Assembly (NCBI GenBank): GCA_905234245.1
Contig: CAJOGN010000024.1
Span: 1-49,358, forward strand
Length of the DNA: 49,358 bases
Source: an uncultured Lachnospiraceae bacterium
GTDB lineage: Bacteria > Bacillota > Clostridia > Lachnospirales > Lachnospiraceae
Reading direction: 5' to 3'
Every line of letters begins with the position of its first letter. Within the stretch, counting starts at the first letter, position 1. Position numbers and translations under genes: made by a program. The notes below the pieces were generated by a model. The model saw only the letters and a list, made by a program, of their open reading frames with translations. It was not told the DNA's origin and made no database searches. Positions 34,053 to 42,485 of this stretch are shown piece by piece.

Positions 34053-35264
34053 ATGCTTACATTAGACAAATTCGAAGAAGCTAGTAAGATAGTTAGTAAA
34101 GTCACATTAGAAACAAAGCTTGTATATAGTGATTTCTTGAGTGAAAGATGTAATAACCAGGTGTATCTTAAGCCAGAGAATATGCAGTTTACTGGTGCAT
34201 ACAAGGTTCGTGGTGCATATTATAAGATATCAACGCTGACAGAAGAAGAGAGAAAGCGTGGTCTTATTACAGCATCTGCTGGTAATCATGCTCAGGGTGT
34301 AGCGTATGCTGCAAAACTATTTGGTGCTAAGGCTACAATTGTTATGCCAACAACAACACCTCTTATTAAGGTTAACAGAACTAAGAATTATGGTGCTGAG
34401 GTTGTATTATCAGGTGATGTATATGATGAAGCATGCGCTAAGGCTCTTGAATTGGCAGAAAAGGAAGGACTAACATTTATACATCCATTCGATGACCTTG
34501 CAGTTGCTACAGGACAGGGTACAATTGCAATGGAAATATTCAAAGAGCTTCCACTTGTTGAATATATACTTGTACCAATAGGTGGTGGCGGTCTTGCAAC
34601 AGGTGTATCTACGCTTGCTAAGCTACTTAATCCTAAGATTAAGGTGATTGGTGTTGAGCCTGCAGGGGCAGCCTGTATGAAGGAATCCTTTAAGCAGGGG
34701 AAGGTGGTATCTCTAGATTCAATTAATACAATTGCTGATGGTACTGCTGTTAAGACCCCTGGAGAGAACATTTTCCCATATATTAAGGAGAATCTTGACG
34801 ATATAATTACAGTTGAAGATGATGAACTTATAACAGCATTTCTTGATATGGTGGAGAATCACAAAATGGTTGTTGAGAATTCAGGTCTTCTTACTGTTGC
34901 AGCCCTTAATCAGCTTAAGGTTAAGAACAAGAGGGTTGTATCTATCCTTAGTGGCGGTAATATGGACGTTATAACAATGTCATCTGTTGTTCAGCAGGGA
35001 CTTATCTTTAGGGACAGAATATTTACTGTGTCAGTGCTGCTTCCTGATAAGCCAGGTATGCTTGCCAAGGTGTCACAGCTTATTGCGGATAAGCAAGGTA
35101 ATGTAATTAAGCTAGAGCATAACCAGTTTGTGTCAACTAATAGAAATGCGGCTGTAGAACTCAGGATTACGATGGAGGCATTCGGTACAGAGCATAAGGA
35201 AAGTATCCTTAAGGCGCTAGACGACGACGGATACAAGCCTAAGGTTGTAAGGACTAATTTATAA
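34053..35264 (+). CDS. ilvA: Threonine ammonia-lyase (threonine dehydratase)
   Basis: A PLP enzyme that deaminates threonine to 2-oxobutanoate, the first step to isoleucine or a catabolic step to propionyl metabolism. The 403 residues have the PLP-lysine in GAYKVRGAYYK (about residues 49-59), the phosphate-binding glycine loop GGGGLATG and SAGNHAQGVAYAA. A C-terminal ACT domain is at about 328-400 (VSVLLPDKPGMLAKV), as in the shorter TdcB/IlvA class. AAGGAG precedes the ATG. It sits inside the otherwise conserved ftsY-ylxM-ffh block and ends in its own strong terminator, so it may be a lineage-specific insertion. Whether it is biosynthetic or catabolic is not settled. Confidence 0.93.
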   Translation: MLTLDKFEEASKIVSKVTLETKLVYSDFLSERCNNQVYLKPENMQFTGAYKVRGAYYKISTLTEEERKRGLITASAGNHAQGVAYAAKLFGAKATIVMPTTTPLIKVNRTKNYGAEVVLSGDVYDEACAKALELAEKEGLTFIHPFDDLAVATGQGTIAMEIFKELPLVEYILVPIGGGGLATGVSTLAKLLNPKIKVIGVEPAGAACMKESFKQGKVVSLDSINTIADGTAVKTPGENIFPYIKENLDDIITVEDDELITAFLDMVENHKMVVENSGLLTVAALNQLKVKNKRVVSILSGGNMDVITMSSVVQQGLIFRDRIFTVSVLLPDKPGMLAKVSQLIADKQGNVIKLEHNQFVSTNRNAAVELRITMEAFGTEHKESILKALDDDGYKPKVVRTNL

Positions 35265-35272
35265 TAACAATT

Positions 35273-35298
35273 AATCCCGACATCGTGTCGGGATTTTT
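35273..35298 (+). terminator. Intrinsic terminator after ilvA
   Basis: AATCCCGACA pairs perfectly with TGTCGGGATT around a TCG loop, followed by TTTC. It ends the rnc-smc-ftsY-ilvA transcript before a new promoter at 35383. Confidence 0.92.
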
Positions 35299-35366
35299 CT
35301 GTATTATGAGATAATCTCTAATATATTCTAGGCTTGAATTTATCGATAGGAAGACAACCCCTACAT

Positions 35367-35389
35367 CTGTCAAGAAAAATACTTGACAG
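35367..35389 (+). promoter_or_regulatory. Perfect inverted repeat over the ylxM -35 box
   Basis: CTGTCAAG (35367-35374) and CTTGACAG (35382-35389) are exact reverse complements with a 7-base A/T spacer. The right arm contains the -35 hexamer. It could be an operator for an unknown repressor, or the embedded TTGACA may make the symmetry partly incidental. Confidence 0.6.
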
Positions 35390-35411
35390 TCTATTTTTTT
35401 ATTAGTATAAT
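35383..35411 (+). promoter_or_regulatory. Consensus promoter of the ylxM-ffh operon
   Basis: A perfect TTGACA (35383-35388) and perfect TATAAT (35406-35411) with exact 17-base spacing, 25 bases before the ylxM start. Confidence 0.93.
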
Positions 35412-35436
35412 GTAACACGTTGTGAAGGAATAGGAT

Positions 35437-35769
35437 ATGGAAGATAAGATTTGGCAAGGCTTTCTGTATGATTTCTACGGAGAACTTCTTAATGAACATC
35501 AGAGAGAAGTATATGAGAGTTACATAATTGAAGATCTATCTTTGTCGGAGATTGCTGATGAAGTGAGTATGTCAAGACAGGGAGTTCATGATTTAATCAA
35601 AAGGTGTAATAAGAAGTTGCAAATGTATGAAGGCAAGTTGCATCTGGTTGATAAGTTCCTTCATATCAGAGATGATGTAAGTAAGATTAATGAATTAGCC
35701 AAAGAGGCTACAGAAGATAATTTGTCTAAGATATGTGATATATCTAATGATATATTAGAGGAATTGTAA
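35437..35769 (+). CDS. ylxM: YlxM/UPF0122 helix-turn-helix protein
   Basis: A 110-residue protein of the UPF0122 family, coded next to ffh in Gram-positive bacteria and linked to the SRP pathway. The sigma-like helix-turn-helix is evident: [18 protein letters not shown] and [18 protein letters not shown] (about 27-65). In other bacteria YlxM modulates Ffh-FtsY interaction. AAGGA precedes the ATG and a consensus promoter is just upstream. A 60-base gap with a weak stem-loop separates it from ffh. Confidence 0.92.
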   Translation: MEDKIWQGFLYDFYGELLNEHQREVYESYIIEDLSLSEIADEVSMSRQGVHDLIKRCNKKLQMYEGKLHLVDKFLHIRDDVSKINELAKEATEDNLSKICDISNDILEEL

Positions 35770-35829
35770 TATGTCGAAAGCTCCGAAGCAGGGTAACGAC
35801 AGCTTTCTGAGCAAGGCGAGGTGCGTAAT

Positions 35830-37185
35830 ATGGCATTTGAGAATCTGTCAGAAAAATTACAGAATGTATTCAAGGGCTTAAAAAGCAAGGGCCTTCTTAC
35901 TGAAGAGGATGTCAAGCTGGCATTAAGAGAAGTTAAGATGGCATTACTTGAGGCTGATGTTAACTTCAAGGTTGTTAAGACATTTATTAAGTCTGTTCAG
36001 GAAAGAGCTGTTGGTCAGGATGTTCTTAATGGTCTTAATCCAGGTCAGATGGTTATTAAGATTGTTAATGAAGAAATGGTCAAGCTTATGGGCGAGACTG
36101 AGACTGAGCTTACTTATGCCAAGGGACAAGAGATTACTGTTTATATGATGGTTGGTCTTCAGGGTGCTGGTAAGACAACAACTACAGCCAAGCTTGCTGG
36201 TAAGGTTAAGGAGAAGGGCAAAAAGCCACTTCTTGTTGCCTGCGATATATATAGACCTGCGGCTATTAAGCAGTTACAGGTTAATGGTGAAAAGCAAGGC
36301 GTCGAGGTGTTCTCCATGGGAGATAAGAATAAGCCTAGCGACATTGCCAAAGCGGCTATTGAGCATGCCAAGAAGATGGGAGACAATGTTGTTATCCTTG
36401 ATACTGCCGGTCGTCTTCACATTGATGATGAGATGATGGATGAACTTATCTCAATTAAGGATGCTGTTAATGTTACACAGACATTTCTTGTTGTAGATGC
36501 CATGACAGGTCAGGATGCTGTAAATGTTGCATCAACATTTGACGAGCTTATAGGAATAGATGGTATCATTCTAACCAAGCTTGATGGTGATACAAGAGGT
36601 GGTGCTGCGTTATCTACAAGAGCAGTTACCGGTAAGCCAATAATATTCTGTGGTATGGGAGAAAAGCTCTCTGACCTAGAGCAGTTCTATCCAGATAGAA
36701 TGGCATCTCGTATTCTTGGTATGGGAGATGTTCTGACATTAATTGAGAAGGCAGAAGAAGCCATTGACGACGAGAAGGCCAAGGAGCTGTCTCGTAAGAT
36801 GAAGAAGGCTGAATTTGACTATAATGATTATCTAGACTCCATGAGTCAGATGAAGAATATGGGAGGATTATCGTCTGTTCTTAATATGCTTCCTGGAATG
36901 GGAATGCAAGGCTTATCTTCTAAGCAAATGTCACAGCTAGAAGGAAGCATGGACGAGAAAAGCCTTGCTCATGTTGAGGCAATCATACTTAGTATGACGC
37001 CTGAAGAGAGAGCTAATCCTAAGCTAATGAATCCATCTCGTAAGAAGAGGATTGCCAACGGTGCCGGATTAGATATTAGTGAAGTCAATCGATTCATCAA
37101 GCAATTTGAGCAATCTAAGAAGATGATGAAGAAGATGCCAGGTATGTTAGGTGGTAAAAAAGGAAGAATGAAATTCCCTTTTTAA
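35830..37185 (+). CDS. ffh: Signal recognition particle protein Ffh
   Basis: Ffh binds signal sequences and the SRP RNA and targets membrane proteins co-translationally. From ATG 35830 it has 451 residues. The N domain is about 1-95. The G domain has GLQGAGKTTTTAKLAG, DTAGRLHIDDEMMDEL and TKLDGDTRGGAAL. The C-terminal M domain is methionine-rich (MSQMKNMGGL, KKMMKKMPGMLGGKKG). I prefer 35830 over the GTG at 35821 because GAGG sits about 9 bases ahead and MAFENLSEKL is the usual opening. It leads into rpsP after 39 bases. No SRP RNA gene was found in the window. Confidence 0.97.
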   Translation: MAFENLSEKLQNVFKGLKSKGLLTEEDVKLALREVKMALLEADVNFKVVKTFIKSVQERAVGQDVLNGLNPGQMVIKIVNEEMVKLMGETETELTYAKGQEITVYMMVGLQGAGKTTTTAKLAGKVKEKGKKPLLVACDIYRPAAIKQLQVNGEKQGVEVFSMGDKNKPSDIAKAAIEHAKKMGDNVVILDTAGRLHIDDEMMDELISIKDAVNVTQTFLVVDAMTGQDAVNVASTFDELIGIDGIILTKLDGDTRGGAALSTRAVTGKPIIFCGMGEKLSDLEQFYPDRMASRILGMGDVLTLIEKAEEAIDDEKAKELSRKMKKAEFDYNDYLDSMSQMKNMGGLSSVLNMLPGMGMQGLSSKQMSQLEGSMDEKSLAHVEAIILSMTPEERANPKLMNPSRKKRIANGAGLDISEVNRFIKQFEQSKKMMKKMPGMLGGKKGRMKFPF

Positions 37186-37224
37186 CATAGATATATAACA
37201 ATTTACATTTAGGAGGAAAAGAAA

Positions 37225-37467
37225 ATGGTAAAGATTAGATTAAGAAGAATGGGTCAGAAGAAAGCACCTTTCTATCGTATTGTTGTTGCTGATGCAAGAG
37301 CACCTAGAGATGGAAGATGTATTGAAGAAATTGGTACATATGATCCTACTAAGGATCCTTCAGAATACCATGTTAATGAAGAGCTTGCTAAGAAGTGGTT
37401 AGACAATGGTGCTAAGCCAACAGAAACTGTTGCAAGAATCTTTAAGGCATGTGGTGTTACTAAGTAA
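37225..37467 (+). CDS. rpsP: Ribosomal protein S16
   Basis: Small-subunit ribosomal protein bS16, 80 residues. The opening [20 protein letters not shown] and [20 protein letters not shown] are diagnostic. A perfect AGGAGG precedes the ATG. It is followed by khpA, rimM and trmD, the standard Firmicute order. Confidence 0.97.
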   Translation: MVKIRLRRMGQKKAPFYRIVVADARAPRDGRCIEEIGTYDPTKDPSEYHVNEELAKKWLDNGAKPTETVARIFKACGVTK

Positions 37468-37503
37468 GGAAGCTGTATTTTCCTTATTAGGAAGGAGTAA
37501 TCA

Positions 37504-37731
37504 ATGAAAGAATTAGTAGAAGTAATTGCTAAAGCTCTTGTTGATAACCCTGATGCTGTAAATGTTGAAGAGAAGGTCAATGGTAACACTGTTGTTCTTG
37601 AGCTTCATGTTGATAGTTCTGATATGGGTAAGGTTATCGGCAAGAAGGGACGTATTGCTAAGTCAATTCGTAACGTTGTTAAAGCAGCTGCCACAAAGAC
37701 TGATAAGAAGGTAGTTGTAGATATTCTATAG
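37504..37731 (+). CDS. khpA: KH-domain RNA-binding protein KhpA
   Basis: A 75-residue single KH-domain protein (YlqC/KhpA family) that binds RNA and, in other Firmicutes, partners with KhpB in cell elongation control. The GxxG loop is in GKVIGKKGRIAKSIR. The Shine-Dalgarno GGAAGGAG overlaps a small hairpin (AAGGAA/TTCCTT) just upstream, which could modulate initiation. A terminator follows. Confidence 0.93.
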   Translation: MKELVEVIAKALVDNPDAVNVEEKVNGNTVVLELHVDSSDMGKVIGKKGRIAKSIRNVVKAAATKTDKKVVVDIL

Positions 37732-37739
37732 GTTTAATT

Positions 37740-37768
37740 ACTCCCATCATTTTGGTGGGAGTTTTCTT
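37740..37768 (+). terminator. Intrinsic terminator between khpA and rimM
   Basis: ACTCCCA(TC) pairs with (GG)TGGGAGT around a short A/T loop and is followed by TTTTCTT. It splits rpsP-khpA from rimM-trmD, or acts as a partial attenuator, since no strong promoter is obvious in the 22 bases left before rimM. Confidence 0.85.
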
Positions 37769-37790
37769 ACATTTTAGTATAGGAGTTTTA

Positions 37791-38294
37791 ATGCAGGATT
37801 TATTACAAGTAGGTGCAATAATTAAAACACATGGAATAAAGGGCGAGGTTAAGGTATTCCCTCTTACAGATGATGTAAAAAGGTTCAAAAAGCTTAAAGA
37901 AGTAATACTTGAACCTGAAAAAGACAATATGATACTTGAAATAGAGTCTGTAAAGTTCCAGAAAAACTTAGTAATCCTTAAATTCAAAGGATTTGATAGC
38001 ATTAATGATATTGAAATGCATGTTAAGAAAGGTATATTCGTTACAAGGAAAGATGCTGTTCCTCTAGAAGAGGATGAATATTTTGTTGCTGATTTGATTG
38101 GACTTAATGTTGTAACAGAAGATGATGAGGCATTTGGAATAGTTAAGGATGTACTTCATACTGGAGCAAATGATGTATATGTAATTGGGCATGAAGACAA
38201 AGAAGTATTAGTTCCAGCTATAAAAGAATGTATTCTTGATGTTAATATGACTGACAATTACATGAAGATTCATCTTATGAAGGGATTGGTATAA
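37791..38294 (+). CDS. rimM: 16S rRNA processing factor RimM
   Basis: RimM assists maturation of the 30S subunit head by binding ribosomal protein S19. The 167 residues have the RimM N-terminal domain (GAIIKTHGIKGEVKVFPLTD) and the PRC-barrel domain with EYFVADLIGL and VPAIKECILDVN. I start at ATG 37791, with AGGAG 5 bases before it. The longer frame from 37752 would begin inside the terminator. trmD starts 1 base after the stop. Confidence 0.96.
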   Translation: MQDLLQVGAIIKTHGIKGEVKVFPLTDDVKRFKKLKEVILEPEKDNMILEIESVKFQKNLVILKFKGFDSINDIEMHVKKGIFVTRKDAVPLEEDEYFVADLIGLNVVTEDDEAFGIVKDVLHTGANDVYVIGHEDKEVLVPAIKECILDVNMTDNYMKIHLMKGLV

Positions 38295-38295
38295 T

Positions 38296-38979
38296 ATGAA
38301 ATTCTATATCTTAACATTATTCCCAGAAATGATAATGGATGGCTTGAATACAAGCATTATTGGTCGAGCTGTTGATAATGGATTTATTGAGATTGAAGCT
38401 ATCAATATAAGAGATTACACCCTTGATAAGCATAACAAGGTTGATGACTATCCCTATGGTGGCGGTGCTGGAATGGTAATGCAGGCACAGCCTGTGTATG
38501 ATGCGTATAAGGCAATTGTTGAGCGGGCTGGACATGATATACCATGTGTATATTTGACGCCACAAGGTAAGACCTTTAACCAGAGTATGGCAAAGGGTTA
38601 TGCTACATTAGATGAGGTTGTACTATTATGTGGACACTATGAAGGTATCGATGAGAGAGTATTAGAAGAGATTGTAACAGATTATGTGTCAATTGGCGAT
38701 TATGTGTTAACTGGAGGGGAGCTGCCAGCTATGATAATGGTTGATGCCATTGCCCGCCTTGTGCCAGGAGTTCTTCATAACGAAGAATCTACTACACAAG
38801 AATCCTTCAGCAATAATCTGTTAGAATATCCTCAATATACAAGACCTGAGACCTGGAATGGCAAGAAGGTTCCAGACATTCTTTTGTCTGGTAATCATGC
38901 TAAGGTTGATGAGTGGCGCTACAATATGTCAGTAGAGCGAACAAGAAAGTATAGACCTGATTTGTTAGAGGACAACTAA
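38296..38979 (+). CDS. trmD: tRNA (guanine-N1)-methyltransferase TrmD
   Basis: TrmD methylates G37 of tRNAs with SAM, preventing frameshifting. The 227-residue protein has the trefoil-knot SPOUT signatures DYPYGGGAGMVMQ, LCGHYEGIDERV and SIGDYVLTGGELPAM. It lies immediately after rimM and before rplS, which has its own promoter. Confidence 0.97.
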   Translation: MKFYILTLFPEMIMDGLNTSIIGRAVDNGFIEIEAINIRDYTLDKHNKVDDYPYGGGAGMVMQAQPVYDAYKAIVERAGHDIPCVYLTPQGKTFNQSMAKGYATLDEVVLLCGHYEGIDERVLEEIVTDYVSIGDYVLTGGELPAMIMVDAIARLVPGVLHNEESTTQESFSNNLLEYPQYTRPETWNGKKVPDILLSGNHAKVDEWRYNMSVERTRKYRPDLLEDN

Positions 38980-38996
38980 AAAAATCTATATTTTTC

Positions 38997-39025
38997 TTGT
39001 GTTTTACATAGATTCGTGGTATAGT
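38997..39025 (+). promoter_or_regulatory. Promoter of rplS
   Basis: TTGTGT (38997-39002) and TATAGT (39020-39025) with 17-base spacing; the TGG before TATAGT makes it an extended -10. It lies 84 bases before the rplS start, leaving room for a leader RNA. Confidence 0.65.
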
Positions 39026-39029
39026 AAAC

Positions 39030-39104
39030 AAGTTGTGAATGATAGATAGTCCGCTGGTACCTGTATATTGGTATTAAGAATGTCGAAGAATATATAGGAG
39101 GTCA
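39030..39104 (+). ncRNA. Putative L19 leader (autoregulatory 5' UTR of rplS)
   Basis: The untranslated leader between the rplS promoter and Shine-Dalgarno is about 70 bases and includes a GGTACC/GGTATT segment that can fold back near the Shine-Dalgarno. Ribosomal protein L19 leaders occur at this exact position in Firmicutes. I infer the element mainly from position; the consensus fold was not verified. Confidence 0.4.
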
Positions 39105-39108
39105 CATT

Positions 39109-39462
39109 ATGAACGCTAGTGAAATTATTAAGCAAATTGAAGATGCTGAGTTAAAAGAATCTGTTGATGAATTTGCAGTAGGTGATACTGTTAAGGTTCA
39201 TTGTAAGATTAAGGAAGGAAATCGTGAAAGAGTTCAGATTTTCGAAGGAACAGTAATTAAGAGACAAAACGGTAGCAATCGTGAGACATTTACTGTAAGA
39301 AAGTTCTCTAATGGTGTTGGAGTTGAGAAGACATTCCCATTACATAGTCCTAATGTTGTTAAGATTGAGATTGTACGTAATGGTAAGGTTAGAAGAGCTA
39401 AGCTTAATTACTTAAGAGATCGTGTTGGTAAGAGAGCAAAGGTTAAAGAAGCTATCCAATAA
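39109..39462 (+). CDS. rplS: Ribosomal protein L19
   Basis: Large-subunit protein bL19, 117 residues, at the 30S-50S interface. Signatures: [20 protein letters not shown] and [20 protein letters not shown], with the end [23 protein letters not shown] precedes the ATG. A strong terminator follows. Confidence 0.97.
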   Translation: MNASEIIKQIEDAELKESVDEFAVGDTVKVHCKIKEGNRERVQIFEGTVIKRQNGSNRETFTVRKFSNGVGVEKTFPLHSPNVVKIEIVRNGKVRRAKLNYLRDRVGKRAKVKEAIQ

Positions 39463-39475
39463 TTAGATACTAATT

Positions 39476-39506
39476 AAAGAACAACCTTTGGTTGTTCTTT
39501 TTTTTA
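39476..39506 (+). terminator. Intrinsic terminator after rplS
   Basis: AAAGAACAACC pairs perfectly with GGTTGTTCTTT around a TTT loop, continuing into a run of T's to 39505. Confidence 0.93.
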
Positions 39507-39548
39507 GAGTATTGTATTATATTTTCATAAGAATATATTGGAGATATT

Positions 39549-40172
39549 ATGTGGTTTAAGGATTTATTTGATAGATTTACAAGCTTTATTAGCCGTAAGT
39601 TCTCAAGAGGTCTTAACTTTAGACGTCGAAGAAGAAGGTTCAAGGTTAAAGAATTACAGGCGACAGCAATTAATGTAGGAATTGTTGTGGCTGTTATTCT
39701 TGTGGCATTTCTTCTTGTATTTACATTTTTTACAAGTGTTAAGATGGCTGGAGTGTCTATGAGACCTACAATTGAAGATGAGACGAATCTGCTTATTAAC
39801 AGAGGCCGTTATCTGTTCATGAAGCCAAGCCATAATCATATTGTTGCATTTGAATCATTGTCTAATGAACAGGATACTATATACGTTAAGCGTGTAGTCG
39901 CCGTTCCTGGAGATACTGTTGTGATTAAAGGTGGCAGGCTGTTTGTTAATGGTGAAAAATACGATGATGTTGCTGACACAGAATCCATTACATATAGTGG
40001 ACTTGCTGAGACTCAGTTGACTCTTGGTGATGATGAGTATTTTGTACTAGGCGATAACAGAAACAATAGTGAGGACTCCAGATATCAAAGCATAGGACTG
40101 ATCAGTAAGAAGCAGATAAAGGGTAAAGTGTGGTTCAAGCTATCTTTTGGAGATTTTGGAATTGTTAATTAA
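39549..40172 (+). CDS. lepB: Signal peptidase I, copy 1
   Basis: Type I signal peptidase cleaves signal peptides of exported proteins on the outer face of the membrane. The 207-residue protein has an Arg/Lys-rich cytoplasmic N-terminus (FRRRRRRFKV), one membrane helix (about 37-60), the catalytic Ser in MAGVSMRPTIE and the catalytic Lys in YVKRVVAVPGD. The later box GDDEYFVLGDNRNNSEDSR is complete. A second paralogue lies downstream of rbgA. Confidence 0.95.
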   Translation: MWFKDLFDRFTSFISRKFSRGLNFRRRRRRFKVKELQATAINVGIVVAVILVAFLLVFTFFTSVKMAGVSMRPTIEDETNLLINRGRYLFMKPSHNHIVAFESLSNEQDTIYVKRVVAVPGDTVVIKGGRLFVNGEKYDDVADTESITYSGLAETQLTLGDDEYFVLGDNRNNSEDSRYQSIGLISKKQIKGKVWFKLSFGDFGIVN

Positions 40173-40192
40173 TAATTAAAGGTGGAACAGAC

Positions 40193-41053
40193 ATGGATTA
40201 TCAATGGTATCCAGGTCATATGACGAAGGCTATTCGTCAGATGAAAGAAGATATTAAGTTAATAGATATTGTTGTTGAGCTTGTAGATGCAAGGGTTCCT
40301 AATAGTTCAAGGAATCCGGATATAGATTCACTTGCCAATAATAAAGCTAGAATTATTATCCTTAACAAAAGTGACCTTGCTGATTCAGGTAAGAACGCCG
40401 ACTGGATTGAATATTTCAAAGAAAAAGGCTTCTATGTTGTGGCTATTGATTCTCGTAAGAAAAGCGAAATTAAGGAAGTTAGTAAGATAATTGACAAGGC
40501 GTGTGCTAAGAAGAAGGAAAGAGACTTAAAAAGAGGCATTAAGAATAGACCAATAAGGGCAATGGTTGTTGGTATACCTAATGTTGGTAAGTCAACATTT
40601 ATTAACACCTATGCTGGAAGAGCATCTGCCAAGACAGGTAATAAGCCTGGCGTTACCAAGGGCAAGCAATGGATAAGGCTTAATAAGAATGTTGAGCTTC
40701 TTGATACACCAGGAATCTTGTGGCCTAAGTTTGAAGATAAGCAGGTTGGATTTAATCTTGCATGCATTGGATCAATGAATGATAATATTCTTGATAATTC
40801 TGAGATTGCGAATGGAATTGTTGAATTTATAATTAAGAATTATCCTGGACTCATTGGAGATAGATATGATGTTGATGAGTCCCATGATATAGTTGATATT
40901 ATTGATAATATTGCTAAGAATAGAAATTGTATAAAAAAAGGTGAAGAAATTGACTATAATAAGACGTATAATCTAATTATAGATGAGTTTCGAAGTGGAA
41001 CAATCGGTAAAGTTACATTAGATGAATTAAAGAAGGATGAAGAAAATGCCTAG
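40193..41053 (+). CDS. rbgA: Ribosome biogenesis GTPase RbgA (YlqF)
   Basis: RbgA is needed for late assembly of the 50S subunit. The 286-residue protein is a circularly permuted GTPase: G4 LNKSDLAD comes first, then G1 GIPNVGKSTFINTYAG and G3 DTPGILWPKF. The opening QWYPGHMTKAIRQM is diagnostic. AAAGGTGG precedes the ATG. The 3' end overlaps the next gene region, whose chosen start is at 41046. Confidence 0.96.
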   Translation: MDYQWYPGHMTKAIRQMKEDIKLIDIVVELVDARVPNSSRNPDIDSLANNKARIIILNKSDLADSGKNADWIEYFKEKGFYVVAIDSRKKSEIKEVSKIIDKACAKKKERDLKRGIKNRPIRAMVVGIPNVGKSTFINTYAGRASAKTGNKPGVTKGKQWIRLNKNVELLDTPGILWPKFEDKQVGFNLACIGSMNDNILDNSEIANGIVEFIIKNYPGLIGDRYDVDESHDIVDIIDNIAKNRNCIKKGEEIDYNKTYNLIIDEFRSGTIGKVTLDELKKDEENA

Positions 41054-41699
41054 AAAAGAAGATGTGTTATATAACAAAAATGTAAATGTGAATGAAGATA
41101 ATAACGAAGATGGTAAGAATGGTGACAAAGATAACAAAGAGAAAATCACTAAGAAGGACGTATTAAAGCTATTTATATATTTCCTTGTAATAATTGGAAT
41201 TACCTTCTGTATATTACATTTCTTAGGACAAAGAACAAGGGTTAGTGGCTCATCAATGGAAGCGACATTAAGTGATGGAGATAACCTAATTGTAGATAAA
41301 TTAACATATAGAATCTCAGATCCAGAGAGATTCGATATTGTTGTGTTCCCTTATGAGGGACCAGGTTCTTCTAATTCATTCTTTAGCAAGACATATTATA
41401 TTAAGAGAATAATTGGTCTTCCAGGGGAGACAGTTTATATTGATTATGATGGTAATATATTTATCAATGGTGTTAAGCTTGATGAGCATTATGGCTTGGC
41501 AAGGATAAGTAATCCTGGAATTGCGGCGGAACCCCTTACGCTAGGTGAGGATGAGTATTTTGTGATGGGAGACAATCGTAATAATTCCAGTGACAGTCGT
41601 TTTGCTAATGTGGGACCGATTAAGGGGTCACATTTTACAGGACGGGCACTTTGTAGAATTTACCCATTTGATGAGATTACAACTTTGACGGATAAATAG
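41046..41699 (+). CDS. lepB: Signal peptidase I, copy 2
   Basis: A second type I signal peptidase of 217 residues. It has an acidic/Asn-Lys-rich cytoplasmic tail (about 1-38), one membrane helix (about 42-62), the catalytic Ser in VSGSSMEATLSDGDN and the catalytic Lys in YIKRIIGLPGE. The conserved box GEDEYFVMGDNRNNSSDSR is present. It differs from copy 1 mainly in the N-terminal tail and in an insertion before the Lys motif. I start at 41046 rather than 41037 because the purine-rich GGATGAAG lies at better spacing. Two peptidases flanking rbgA suggests duplication and different substrates. Confidence 0.93.
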   Translation: MPRKEDVLYNKNVNVNEDNNEDGKNGDKDNKEKITKKDVLKLFIYFLVIIGITFCILHFLGQRTRVSGSSMEATLSDGDNLIVDKLTYRISDPERFDIVVFPYEGPGSSNSFFSKTYYIKRIIGLPGETVYIDYDGNIFINGVKLDEHYGLARISNPGIAAEPLTLGEDEYFVMGDNRNNSSDSRFANVGPIKGSHFTGRALCRIYPFDEITTLTDK

Positions 41700-41708
41700 G
41701 TAGTTTGT

Positions 41709-42476
41709 ATGGATAATGAGAAATCAATCAGACAGATTCAGGATGAATATAAGGATACTTCAGATGCGATGCTTCCTGCTTTTATTGATGAATATATTAA
41801 GGACGGAAGACCAGGTGTATCTAAGATAATATCACAAGCTCAAAAGAAGATGGTTAAGCTTCAGCATGAACGAGCTCGTGTATTGAAGATGACTGAATTT
41901 GAGAAGAAATATAGCGAATACGAATATATATGTGGAATAGATGAAGTAGGTCGTGGGCCACTTGCTGGTCCTACTGTTGCAGGGGCTGTTATATTACCAA
42001 AGGACCTTCTAATCTACTATATTAATGATTCTAAGAAATTATCCGAAACAAGAAGAGAGAAGCTCTATGATGAAATAATGGAAAAGGCTGTTGCAGCATC
42101 TGTTGGAATTGTTAGTGTGGAGTCAATTAATGAGACAGATAATATATCTCTTTCTGTACATGAAGCAATGAGACAGGCGATTGATAAATTAGAAGTAAAG
42201 CCTGATTTATTACTTGTTGACGCTGTTAAAATTCCAGATGTTACAATTAAGCAGGTTCCTATTGTCAAAGGTGATGCCAAGTCTATATCTATTGCTGCTG
42301 CATCCATTATTGCCAAGGTATCAAGAGATAGAATAATGGTTGAATTAGATAATATATATCCTGGATATGGCTTCAAGGATAATAAAGGATATGGAACTAA
42401 GGAGCATATTAATGCGCTTAAGACACTTGGCAGGACACCAGTTCATCGTGATAAATTCATTAGGAACTTTGTATGA
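41709..42476 (+). CDS. rnhB: Ribonuclease HII
   Basis: RNase HII removes ribonucleotides from DNA duplexes. The 255 residues include the N-terminal extension common in Firmicutes (about 1-70). The catalytic domain has D-E-V in YICGIDEVGRGPLAGP, the third acidic residue in LLLVDAVKIPDV, and AAASIIAKVSRDRIM. It follows the second signal peptidase by 9 bases and precedes the FliK-like gene, as in Bacillus (rbgA-rnhB-ylqG-ylqH). Confidence 0.97.
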   Translation: MDNEKSIRQIQDEYKDTSDAMLPAFIDEYIKDGRPGVSKIISQAQKKMVKLQHERARVLKMTEFEKKYSEYEYICGIDEVGRGPLAGPTVAGAVILPKDLLIYYINDSKKLSETRREKLYDEIMEKAVAASVGIVSVESINETDNISLSVHEAMRQAIDKLEVKPDLLLVDAVKIPDVTIKQVPIVKGDAKSISIAAASIIAKVSRDRIMVELDNIYPGYGFKDNKGYGTKEHINALKTLGRTPVHRDKFIRNFV

Positions 42477-42485
42477 GGTTAAACT

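Noticed and set aside
34388-34771. Long minus-strand ORFs inside ilvA, smc and other genes
   Set aside because: They mirror strongly conserved plus-strand proteins and lack ribosome binding sites or recognisable domains.
35771-35829. Short ORF starting MSKAPKQGNDSF between ylxM and ffh
   Set aside because: No Shine-Dalgarno is placed for it and it runs out of frame into ffh; a weak GAAAGCT/AGCTTTC stem is all that can be supported.
37752-37790. Upstream start of rimM
   Set aside because: The added residues would be read from the khpA-rimM terminator, and ATG 37791 has a good Shine-Dalgarno.
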